Positions 1-8,128 of a DNA stretch of 16,416 nucleotides are shown here, piece after piece (position 1 is the first letter of the stretch; each line of letters opens with the position of its first letter). Origin of the DNA: Phellopilus nigrolimitatus (lineage: Eukaryota; Basidiomycota; Agaricomycetes; Hymenochaetales; Hymenochaetaceae); NCBI GenBank assembly GCA_021029095.1, contig JAJOHG010000502.1, positions 1 to 16,416 of the forward strand. The letters run 5' to 3'. Both the position numbers and the translations under genes were made by a program. Below the pieces are notes generated by a model. It had not been told where the DNA came from. It was given only the letters and a program-made list of their open reading frames with translations, and did no database searches.

Positions 1-102
1 GCAGAGGATGGCGAGAGGAGGCTAAGGATATTAACAAAGCGCTAGATCTCGTAGAAGAGAGGCTACAATACCTGCGGCGATCGCTGCACGAGCTTGACTA
101 GC
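1..102 (+). pseudogene. Mirror-image copy of the 3' end of the GRAM-VASt gene
   Basis: On the plus strand, bases 9-102 encode the same last residues, from the WREEAKD motif to SLHELD and a TAG stop, as the GRAM-VASt gene on the minus strand at 426-519. One change (base 38, AAA for AAG) is synonymous. Two missing bases near the window start would shift the frame. It has no start, promoter or domain of its own and exists only because of the inverted repeat. It should not be counted as a second gene. Confidence 0.85.
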
Positions 103-528
103 TCTGCAATGCATAGATGACATGGTCAAATTCCAAGCTTGCTTTACCTACTGTCCTTTTCCTGCCTTATTCTCTTTTTGGGGTAATTTGTGTGCTCGCC
201 CACGGAGCAATATGTAGAGTAACGGATTCGTATCACTTCTGGCATTTGAAGTAATTGACGTCGTTATCGTCAATTACTCAAATGCCAGAAGTGATACGAA
301 TCCGTTACTCTACATATTGCTCCGTGGGCGAGCACACAAATTACCCCAAAAAGAGAATAAGGCAGGAAAAGGACAGTGGGTAAAGCAAGCTTGGAATTTG
401 ACCATGTCATCTATGCATTGCAGAGCTAGTCAAGCTCGTGCAGCGATCGCCGCAGGTATTGTAGCCTCTCTTCTACGAGATCTAGCGCCTTGTTAATATC
501 CTTAGCCTCCTCTCGCCAGTCCTCGTGC
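1..528. repeat. Large inverted repeat (fold-back palindrome), truncated by the window start
   Basis: Bases 1-260 are the reverse complement of bases 268-528, with only a 7-nt spacer (261-267) between the arms. The arms differ by about five changes: substitutions near 38 and 149, an extra A near 249-250 in the left arm, and two single-base deletions near 3 and 9. The right arm contains the last 34 or so codons and the 3' flank of the GRAM-VASt gene, so the left arm is a mirror copy of that gene end. The repeat reaches base 1, so its full length is unknown. A fold-back read or assembly chimera at a contig end is the simplest explanation. A true inverted duplication is possible. Confidence 0.93.
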
Positions 529-3404
529 GGAGACGAGATAGCGGTGTAAACGAGCTCGCCGGACGGGCGGGTTTGGCGCTCCTCCCAGATTGCCGAGACA
601 ATGCTTGATACCCACTTGCGCTGCTCCTCAATTTTTATCATCTCTTTCCTGCGGCCGACCTCCTCGCGGCGGCCGACCATGACGAGCGTCCACAGGTTGC
701 TCAACACGAGCACGACGATGACGAAGATCAAGATCGTCGTCGACGAGGATTGGTCCCACGCGTCGCCCACGAGGTCAAGCGCATCGAGCGTCGACTGCTT
801 TGCGACCTTCCACGCACCCATCATCGTATCGAATGCCCATTGCGTTGCGCGCTGGTTGCGCTCGTGCTCGCGTCGTTTGTTCGCTTCTTCCTCCGTGAGC
901 GAGGCACCAGACGTATTTGCGATGGCATCCTGTTTGCCAGCCTCCTCGACCACGGCCGGCACCTCAACGACGTCAACGACACCCTCCATGCCCTCGGGGA
1001 TAAATTCATTCTTGTGTTGGGCGATGTACTGACGCATCGCATGCTCCAGGTCAATGTGATACTTTTTTTGGCCGTCTAGCGCCGAGCCATTTATCAAAGC
1101 TGACCCACAGCATTAGCAACCTAGCTTCCGTATGAAATATATATATTATCTCACATTTAATAAAGCTCCGTCCGGTCCAGTCGACCTGGGTAGTGACGAT
1201 GACCTTGGTCGTCACCGGGCTGGCCCACATGATGCATGTTCGCGTTTTTACCGCAAAGGCGCCACCACTGGGGACGTCCGGTGTCCGTGTCGTGGTCAGT
1301 GTACAAATGTAATCGTCAAAGTCGCAGTAAAGCGTCTCATCCAACAACTCGCACTTCGTTTGCTTCACGACGCCATTTAGTATTTTGATGTACGAAAACT
1401 TGCGTGAGAGTAGATTAGTTTCCGGGTCCGGGCACCAGTCGGAGATTTGCAAGTCTGTGAGACAGGTCAGATGGAGATTTAAAAAAAAACTTTTGTCTTT
1501 AATTACCTCTTAGATCCTGTTCTACCCGCATAAACTCCTTGATGAAGCCGCTTGCGAACATTAGATTGTAAATCTTCTCAGGAGTACCCGGAAACGTCGC
1601 GGACATCGCTGTCTCAGGATAATGCGTCCCTTCCTTCCCGCATTTACACTCGGTAACCTTATTCATTACAGGACTTAGGAGTGAAGTCCCCAGAGAAGAG
1701 CTGTCACCATTCGGCATCAAAGCCATTTGGTCATCAAGCGATATTCGGGCACTTGCATCACCCGAGCGAATGGACTCCGCGTCCGGACGGGCAAGTCTCC
1801 ATACGTTGTGCATGACGTCGTAGGTGGTGTCGCGCGAGAGGAAAGAGGCGAAGGCATATTTAGCAGTGCGGGTGGTAATCTGTATGGCGTTAGGAATAAA
1901 AAGAGCGGTCATTTTCCTTTCAATAGAAGCAACTTCATAAACAGGTATAGTTAGCTATATGCGAATGAGTGAGCTTTATCTTCAAAAGGAGTCAACGATG
2001 CGACGTACGTCTGTTATCCACCCGAAAATGTTCGCGTGAAAGCAGATATGGTTTTCGGATATGTACAAGCGCCCCTGGATGAGGATCTCGCGTTGGAGAG
2101 CACAACCGTAATCTGAAGGGGAAGATTTATATAATCCATTAGCATAGGCGCATAGACTGGCACCAAAACACACCTTCAATAAGATAGTCCCCCTCCGGTA
2201 CATCTGGGAACATGTCATGAAAGTCCGCATTTCGCTTGCTGCTCGCGACCGCGAAACCGGTGACGGGGATGTCCTCCTCAAGATCGAGTTCGTCCTCCGA
2301 GTCAGAACTTACGTCCGAGTAGAAGTGGTCGCCATTGACGCTTCCATCTTCCATATTCACCGAGCCCGACTCTGCACGCGAGCGCACGCGGCTTCCATTG
2401 GACGAACGACGCGTAGCTCCACCGGAGACCGAGCGTTTTGACGGGCTCTGTATTTGGGCGCGTGTGGGAGGAGGGCTAGGCGGTTGTGGGGGCGCGAAAT
2501 GCGCGAGCGAGTGCGTGACGGCCGGGTTAGCCATTGAAAGCCCGGAGGCAGCGATGGCGCTCGCGAGACCGGTGGGCTTGCGCTTTCTGCTAGAAGTAGG
2601 AGAGCCACGCCGCCACGGCATCTTCTTGCTCGAGGAAATGGAGACAGCATCAGCGTCCGGGCTGTGCGGTTGCAATGACGACATCGTCGATGTGCTCATC
2701 GAAGGGGTGATTCCAAGAGGGCCGCCAGCGGCGTCTATCTCACTTGGAGTCGGGAAGCCGGAAGTGGTGGGTGTTGCATCGTCGGAGGTAGGTGAATCGA
2801 CAAGGATTGTGGATGACGGACGGGGAGGGGCAACGACCTCCTGCTCGGGCGGGACAAAGTACACGGACGGAACAGGAGGTACTTCCTCGCTCTGTCCTTG
2901 GGTTTGACTTTTAAGCGATTTAAGTGACTTGGACGAGAGCTTGCGACGTATTATGCTCTCGAATCCGTTTGAGCTCGAGCTCTCCTTCGGGAGGCCCGAT
3001 GGCGGCTGAGCTGGCTGACCAAGGTCGACGCCAAGACCCATCGCTGCGTTCGTGGACAGTGCGCTGTCAGAACTAGACGTGCGAGGCGTGTCAGTGATAT
3101 CCTCTGCCGCCTTTATACGTGGTGTAGTCGGAGTTGGCCGCGTGCGATCTGACGCAGTAAGCGACGCGGACCGAGTGCGTCTGGCCCCAGTCGAGTCCTG
3201 GCGATGAAGGCTTCCCGGCGTCGAGGGTTGGACAGGTGAGTTGCTATCATCATCCGTGAGGACGAGCTTTGGCATCAGACCGGCAGTATCAATAGTGCGC
3301 GCACGAGAGGCGCTAGCATCAGACGATGTCCGCGAACGCGAGTGATCGGGGCTAGCAAGGCTGCCGTTGGACTTGACGAACTTGGAGAGAAAATTAGGCG
3401 CCAT
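426..3404 (-). CDS. GRAM and VASt domain sterol-transfer protein (LAM/Ysp2/GRAMD1 type)
   Basis: Splice model: exons 3404-2174, 2112-2009, 1954-1507, 1454-1155 and 1099-426, joined by GT-AG introns of 52-61 nt, giving 918 aa. Residues 1 to about 390 are Ser/Thr/Pro-rich and look disordered. A GRAM (PH-like) domain spans about 395-480 and is assembled from exons 1-3 (EGDYLIE, LIQGRLYISENHICF, IPNAIQI). A VASt domain lies at about 548-710, with typical motifs such as SYIKILNG, QTKC, TPDVPSG and DGQKKYH. One hydrophobic membrane segment is at about 814-836, followed by a charged helical tail. In the LAM/GRAMD1 family the VASt domain carries sterol between membranes at ER contact sites, with the protein anchored in the ER. 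That role is inferred here from domain order. There is no BAR domain, so it resembles the shorter LAM members. The start ATG has a good context (gcaaccATGG). The 3' flank runs into the inverted repeat. Confidence 0.9.
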
Positions 3405-3410
3405 GGTTGC

Positions 3411-3524
3411 TCACACCAACGAGGGCGGCAATGGCGAGGAGAAGGTGGGCGTCGAAGATAGAGATTTTAATTGTGTCGCAACGGTCATCACTTGCAGTTT
3501 CCAGAAGTGAACTGAGGTCGTCAT
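3411..3524 (-). promoter_or_regulatory. Upstream open reading frame in the leader of the GRAM-VASt gene
   Basis: A 37-codon frame starts with ATG at 3524 and ends in TGA at 3413-3411, only 6 nt before the main ATG and in the same frame. Slightly further upstream, 3554-3549 reads ATG-TAG, a start directly followed by a stop. Both lie between a TATA-like box (3602-3593) and the main start, so they should be in the leader if that box is used. They could lower translation of the main protein. No transcript data support this, and the leader could be spliced. Confidence 0.35.
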
Positions 3525-3592
3525 TGGATGATCTCCGACACTCAGTGCCTACATGGATTCCTTCCTCAAAATTCACGAGTTTTGCAAGTCTG

Positions 3593-3602
3593 CTTTTATA
3601 TA
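3593..3602 (-). promoter_or_regulatory. TATA-like box for the GRAM-VASt gene
   Basis: The minus strand reads TATATAAAAG here, about 190 nt upstream of the GRAM-VASt start at 3404. It abuts an ACGCGT hexamer at 3602-3607. The roughly 400 bp between this gene and the divergent DUF6533 gene (3405-3803) must hold promoters for both. I see no clear TATA box for the plus-strand gene. Confidence 0.4.
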
Positions 3603-3803
3603 CGCGTCTTGCTTGCCACCATACTGAGACTGGGAGGAGTCGCGTAGCATTCCCCCTGCTAATGTATGCCCGAAGGAGCTTGTCAGGTCGCTACCCTGAA
3701 AATACATATTTTGCGCGATCAGCGCATATATCCCCTTATCTCAAGGACAAGTACAAAACGGATGTTTAAAGGACTTGTAATACCTCTATCATTTCTGCCC
3801 ACG

Positions 3804-5528
3804 ATGGCAGACACACCTGAACTATCTGGGCTCATTACCGCAATAGATCATGTCCGCTACTCCCTTGTACGTCCATTTCCCCGCTCCAACATTTTCGCGA
3901 CTGGAATTAAAATGATGGGCACGGAAGTACTTTGACGGTATGAAGTCCGACCCTTAGGTTCTGTGTGATTGCTTAACTAATATAACCGTGAAGTCTCCAG
4001 CATTACTATCCTGGTGCGATTATAATCTGGCCATGTGCCGAGCTGCTAAACGTCTGATTCGTAATATTTCTTCTGCAGGTCTACGATTATTTGCTTACAG
4101 TCAACGCGGAGAAGGCTCTCGTATGGTCTTCGTCGTGGTCGCCCCCTAAAATACTTTTTCTTCTGACGCGATATCTGCCTTTCTTCGACACAACTATCGT
4201 TATTTGGTGTGAGTGCAGAACTGGAGCCTGTGCAAGAAGAAATACTGATTTCTGACTGATGTGATTCTTGAAATGAAAATAGATCAATTCAGGCCACAAG
4301 CCACGCTGGAAGAATGCTTGATTGCATACAAAACCACTGGCTGTAAGCTATATGTGAAGAATTTTTATTTTCGTGCAAAACCATTGAGCTTCAATCCGCG
4401 GTGCATAGGGTTAATTCTTTTAGGCATTTTCATCGCTGAAAGTAATCGCTACTCTTTTCTCGCTGAATTCCTTCACTGAGTTTGTCAAATCAGTCATACT
4501 TATATTACGAACCTGGGCGGTCTGGGAGCGGCATCGGACTATTGGCATCGGACTATTTGTCTGGACCGTAGTGACTTGGGCTCCCATCATGACCTCCATG
4601 GGAATTTTTCTTAACTCGCTTGAATGTACGTACTCTAAATAACGTCTTCCCACTTTTTTTTTGAGCATAAAACTGGTTTAGTCGCACCATTCCCTTAATC
4701 CTCCATAACTGCCGTGTCGTTTCGCAAAGCGGTGTCATCCTCGCTATATGTTGGATTCTGCTCATGGTATTTGAAGCTGGTGATTGTTAAATGATGTTGC
4801 CCATGCTCCCCGATGCTTAAATTGGCCTCCACAGGAATACTAGTACTCATGATGATACAGGCAGTTCAGAAATGCACGTCTCCGCATCCACATGTCTATT
4901 TCTTTCATTAACAAATTCCGTTGTAGATCGTGATTCAGGAAACACTGTCCTATATAAAGCGCTTTTTATAGAAGGTAAGTGCAGAGACCTGCTCAATCGT
5001 AAACCACACTAACGAGTATCGCTCAGGCTCTATTTTTTATGTTTATCTGTTCTGTAAGTATTGAGATTGCGCTTGGTTCGTTCAAAGCACTTAACGAACT
5101 GTCTGCGAATAGCGCTGAATGTCGCAAACGTCATATTAATACTGAGCCTTTCCGTGAGTATTTTTGTCTACGATCTGTGTTTATTTTCTGACATGCTGTA
5201 TTGATCTGGCCGATACCGTATCTCGTGTAGTATGACTTTCTGGACACGCTTTCAAGGTCTATATCAGTGATTCTATGCGGTTTCTTCCGGAATCCATTAC
5301 TTACTCCTATTCAGTTTCGTGCGAGTGTTGCACTCCATCCTGACTGCGAGAATCTTATTAAATCTGCGCAGCTCCGTCTATAACAGGGGATACGGCGCGT
5401 CTTCGTTTGGTGAGAATGCTATGGAGCTCTTACCAATGCGATTTCCGAGTCCCAGACTCGAGAGAATGTCGGACAGTCAAACCTGCCCAATGCTACCTTC
5501 GTCTTCGCGCTTACCCGCGAATTATTGA
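3804..5528 (+). CDS. DUF6533 multi-pass membrane protein
   Basis: Model exons: 3804-3870, 3994-4013, 4079-4208, 4283-4342, 4409-4441, 4494-4629, 4682-4779, 4835-4873, 4927-4974, 5027-5053, 5113-5153, 5231-5256, 5315-5528. They sum to 939 nt, giving 312 aa in one continuous frame. Exon 3 gives the DUF6533 signature (VYDYLLT, then SPPKILFLLTRYLPF). Later exons give YQFRPQATLEEC, LLGIFIAE, LRTWAVWERHR, ICWILLMVFEA, LYKALF, YVYLF and RVLHSILTARILLNLR, in the family's usual order. Several of these are hydrophobic helices, consistent with a receptor-like membrane protein of about seven segments. The biochemical function of the family is unknown. Uncertain points are the exon 1/2 junction (AAG acceptor at 3993), the donor at 4626 or 4630, and a GC-AG intron at 4874-4926. 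The gene reads divergently from the GRAM-VASt gene. Confidence 0.85.
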
Positions 5529-5796
5529 TACAAGCTTCATTGTCTCGGTTGCTTGTGATGTAATTCAGAATACTACTTTATTTAATATCTATTCTATTTC
5601 TCATCTTGTGTATGTGGTAATTCTACATGTAAATGAATTGTAATTCTGTGATGCCTTTCCAAAATCCATACAACGAGAGCATGTTATATGGCGGCTATTT
5701 ACTTAAACTCACTAAGCTATCCGAGCCACAATATCCGAGTTGAAATGTTCAAAAATCAGTCAAGCAGCAAACTAAGTTCAAGGAAGTACGAAGTAC
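5529..5796. other. AT-rich spacer, no gene seen
   Basis: These roughly 270 bases lie between the stop of the DUF6533 gene and the stop of the tentative minus-strand gene at 5797. They probably hold the 3' ends of two convergent transcripts. I see no coding signal, RNA gene or repeat apart from a short palindrome (AAGTACgAAGTACTT type) near 5785-5798. Confidence 0.5.
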
Positions 5797-6242
5797 TTAT
5801 TCGCACTTGATCATGAGTAGCTCCACAATCCGGCTGATTTCATCTTGACTGATATGTAGAACAACTTGCTGTTGGCCTCCAATCAGCCTTTGACGGGTAC
5901 TTATGTAATCTGATTCATTCATGCCATCTGGTCCTTTCCTCGTTCCTTTTTCCATACCACTGTCTGGTATGAGAAAGGATTTGATAAAATTAGAACGTGT
6001 TTCATGGTAAATATAAATTACTGAACCTACTCGTCATGATGGAAACTCACTAGTCGAGAAATAACCTCACATACGGTCTTTTTGTTATTCAGAATTATCA
6101 GTCAAACATTCAGCCGTATTGGAAAGCTCAAAACAGTGTCAAGTACATATAACGCGGACTTACGTGCTAACCGGCGATGCCAGGGGGGTCGTGTCCCTCC
6201 GTTGCGTCGATCTAACGCGATGATTGACGTCGGGTGCGTCAT
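5797..6242 (-). CDS. Tentative small protein, two exons, no family recognised
   Basis: A minus-strand frame at 6020-5797 is open for 74 codons, ending in TAA, and reads like real protein: STRQRLIGGQQQVV, then a probable helix DEISRIVELLMIKCE at the C-terminus. A CAG acceptor ends at 6021. Upstream, an ATG at 6242 opens 26 codons to a GTAAGT donor at 6163. Joining 6242-6164 to 6020-5797 keeps the frame and gives 100 aa, with a 143-nt intron that is long for this region. The downstream exon is better supported than the upstream one. Its start would lie inside the thioredoxin promoter region, making a divergent pair. I recognise no domain. The alternative is a chance open frame or a relic of a longer gene. 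Confidence 0.33.
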
Positions 6243-6256
6243 CGCTAACGTGACTT

Positions 6257-6274
6257 TCACGTGACTAGTAGTCA
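6257..6274 (+). promoter_or_regulatory. Overlapping TCACGTGA and TGACTAGTAGTCA palindromes upstream of thioredoxin
   Basis: TCACGTGA (6257-6264, an E-box/CACGTG core) overlaps the palindrome TGACTA-g-TAGTCA (6262-6274). A TGACGTC motif lies at 6225-6231 and GCGTCAT at 6236-6242. bZIP and bHLH factors bind sites of these kinds, and thioredoxin genes in fungi are commonly controlled by AP-1-like bZIP factors. The link here is inference from motif and position, 220-270 nt upstream of the start codon. Confidence 0.4.
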
Positions 6275-6339
6275 TGCTTAGCAAACCTGTACATCGGGAG
6301 CATCGTCAGCGTTCCCGAAGGTGTCATCCTCAGACTTCG

Positions 6340-6346
6340 TATAAAA
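6340..6346 (+). promoter_or_regulatory. TATA box of the thioredoxin gene
   Basis: TATAAAA lies 149 nt upstream of the thioredoxin ATG. It is followed by a pyrimidine-rich, probably untranslated leader (about 6350-6490), the usual layout of a strongly expressed fungal housekeeping gene. Confidence 0.6.
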
Positions 6347-6494
6347 CCCGTTCTTCTCCAAGTTCTTGCACCAACAGTCAGTCTAGTCCCTCTCAGCGTC
6401 CGCTCTAGCTACTTCAACCTACGAACCCTCTCCCCTAAATCACTTTTGTTTTTCTACAACCGCATATATTCAGACCCCACAGTCTACGTCTACA

Positions 6495-7019
6495 ATGGGT
6501 GTCACCGCCGTTGAGTCTCTTAGCCAGTTCAATGATATTGTAAGTTGCACCGTTCGTTTCTGAATACTGCTGGCTCCTTTCTTCCGCTCGTTGCTGATGG
6601 CCCGCGATCTCTGCAGATCAAGAAGGACGTTTACACTGTGTTCGACTTCTGGGCAACCTGGTGCGGTCCGTGCCGCATGATCTCGCCCGTCTTCGAGAAG
6701 CTCGCCGAAAAGTCCGCAGAGGCAGGAGCGGCCATCGAGTTTTACAAGGTCGACGTCGACTCCGTGGCCGATGTTGCGCAGGAGGTCGGCGTTCGTGCGG
6801 TGAGTCCCAGCGGCTTAGGCGCCTATCTGTGACTTGATAGCTGACCAGGGACACTGTGTTATAGATGCCTACCTTCGTGTTGTTCAAGAACAACGAAAAG
6901 GTCGAGGACCTCGTCGGTGCCAACCCAGGGGCTCTGAGCGTAAGCCGAAGGTTGAGCTTGACGATTATTCTACATACTGACTGCTGTGCTTGCAGAACCT
7001 TATTGCGAAAGCGAAGTAA
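6495..7019 (+). CDS. Thioredoxin
   Basis: Exons 6495-6539, 6617-6799, 6865-6939 and 6996-7019 are joined by three phase-0 GT-AG introns of 77, 65 and 56 nt, giving 108 aa, the normal size for a single-domain thioredoxin. The active site WCGPC is at residues 30-34, within DFWATWCGPC, and the conserved cis-proline is in MPT at 77-79. There is no signal or mitochondrial presequence, so it is probably cytosolic/nuclear. It would reduce protein disulfides such as those of peroxiredoxin, methionine sulfoxide reductase and ribonucleotide reductase, and be recycled by thioredoxin reductase with NADPH. The start ATG has a good context (acaATGGG). The sequence is intact with all key residues present. 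It is a stand-alone gene, followed at 194-267 nt by the flavin protein on the same strand. Confidence 0.97.
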
Positions 7020-7285
7020 TTGCTTTAAATAATTAATTGTTCTTAATGCCTCGCCTGTCATGAAGATGTGTATAGCAACTGTCAAATGAGATATCTGTAT
7101 AAAGATTTTGTGCTCGGCTATTGAGGCGCACATAAGTGAGAGAGCTTAGACATGGCGTCATGTATGCGCGTGCCACTGTTGACCAGACGCGTGAATATGA
7201 CTTGGATTCGTGCATGAACTTAAACACCCGTCTTCGTACATTTACAAGACATCTGCGCCTTTCGAAAGGACTCGCTAGAAGCGCT

Positions 7286-8128
7286 ATGGCTACTGAAGAA
7301 TCGGCTCCCCGGTGGCAGCGCGTCATTGAGAAAGCATTGGAGGAGGACAAAAAAGCAAACGGTCGGTCGAACCTTTACATCACACCGCAGCTACTCACTC
7401 ACATTGCTCTGCAGTCTACCAGCTCGCAACACTCGACACGTCCACCGACTCCTCTGGCGCGTCTGTCGCGCTCCCGCGCGTGCGCTCGCTCATCCACCGC
7501 GCCTTCCTCGCGCCGCGCTCTTCCACGCACCCGCTCCTGCTTACCACGACTGACGCGCGCACCCCCAAGGCGCGCCAGCTCGCGCAGAATGCACGCGTCG
7601 AGCTCGCGTGGTGGCTCCCCGCGTCGCAAGAACAGATGCGCGTCGCAGGCACCGCGCACGTCCTCCCCGCGCCCGACTTCGCGCTGCGTGCGGCAGACGC
7701 GGCAGTGCGTGAAGGAGGAAGAGAGCGCTGCTATCGAGGACGCGACGCGCGCTCTCGAGAAGGCGTTCGCGAGGGAAGCACTTGGTGGAAGAGGCTTCGA
7801 CTGGGAGGCGCTGCGTGCGCAGCAGTTCGACTCGATGAGCGGACACATGAAGGCGTCGTGGGTGCGGCCTGTGCCGGGCACATCACTCCAGGGCGTCAGC
7901 GGGTATGATGCGGCAAAGACATGGCCAGAAAGCCTTCCAAAACTGAGGGACTCAAATGCGGACGGGGCGACAAGGAAATTGGTGCAGGAGGCACTAGGGA
8001 ATTTTGCGCTGGTACTGATCGACCCGACAGAGGTGGACTACGTCGAGCTCGGGGTCGTACCGAATCGCAGGACGAGGTTCTTCAAGAATAAGGAGGGCAA
8101 GTGGGACGAAGAGGCAGTGGTCCCATGA
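7286..8128 (+). CDS. Alr4036-type FMN-binding protein (pyridoxamine 5'-phosphate oxidase-like), frame broken once
   Basis: Exon 1 is 7286-7361, followed by a 53-nt intron (donor GTCGGT, acceptor GCAG) and exon 2 from 7415 to the TGA at 8126-8128. The N-terminal part (APRWQRVIEKALEED, VYQLATLD, HRAFL, WWLP at 91-94, RVAGTAHVLP) and C-terminal part (FDSMSGHMKASWVRP, FALVLIDPTEVDYVELG, VVPNRRTRFFK) match the split-barrel FMN-binding family in order and spacing. The two halves lie in different frames, with the shift around 7705-7720. Dropping one G at about 7714-7717 gives a smooth 262-aa protein of normal family length. Alternatives are a 46-nt intron (7660-7705) or a 55-nt one (7705-7759), both with weak signals. 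Substrate is unknown; family membership alone does not prove vitamin B6 activity. An in-frame ATG at 7214 would add a mitochondrial-like presequence. Confidence 0.82.
   Translation: MATEESAPRWQRVIEKALEEDKKANGRSNLYITPQLLTHIALQSTSSQHSTRPPTPLARLSRSRACARSSTAPSSRRALPRTRSCLPRLTRAPPRRASSRRMHASSSRGGSPRRKNRCASQAPRTSSPRPTSRCVRQTRQCVKEEESAAIEDATRALEKAFAREALGGRGFDWEALRAQQFDSMSGHMKASWVRPVPGTSLQGVSGYDAAKTWPESLPKLRDSNADGATRKLVQEALGNFALVLIDPTEVDYVELGVVPNRRTRFFKNKEGKWDEEAVVP

Noticed and set aside
601..1032. Long plus-strand frame opposite the last GRAM-VASt exon
   Set aside because: It is the antisense shadow of a strongly supported exon. The same applies to the other long opposite-strand frames over the kinase, flavin-protein and acidic-protein exons.
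3394..3576. 60-codon minus-strand frame upstream of the GRAM-VASt gene
   Set aside because: It has no ATG start (it begins with GTG), overlaps the leader and start of the GRAM-VASt gene in another frame, and shows no domain.
4530..4557. Perfect 14-bp tandem duplication (GGCATCGGACTATT twice)
   Set aside because: It lies within an exon of the DUF6533 gene and is read in two different frames as RHRTI and GIGLF, both of which fit the family. It looks like coincidence rather than a functional repeat.
5945..5980. Hairpin CATACCA-ctgtc-TGGTATG with imperfect extension, possible small RNA
   Set aside because: The perfect stem is only 7 bp, the extension is imperfect, and it falls within the tentative minus-strand coding exon. 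There is nothing to mark it as an RNA gene.
7822..7835. tRNA B-box-like GTTCGANNC matches at about 7825 and about 14229
   Set aside because: Both lie inside well-supported coding exons, with no A-box or cloverleaf around them.
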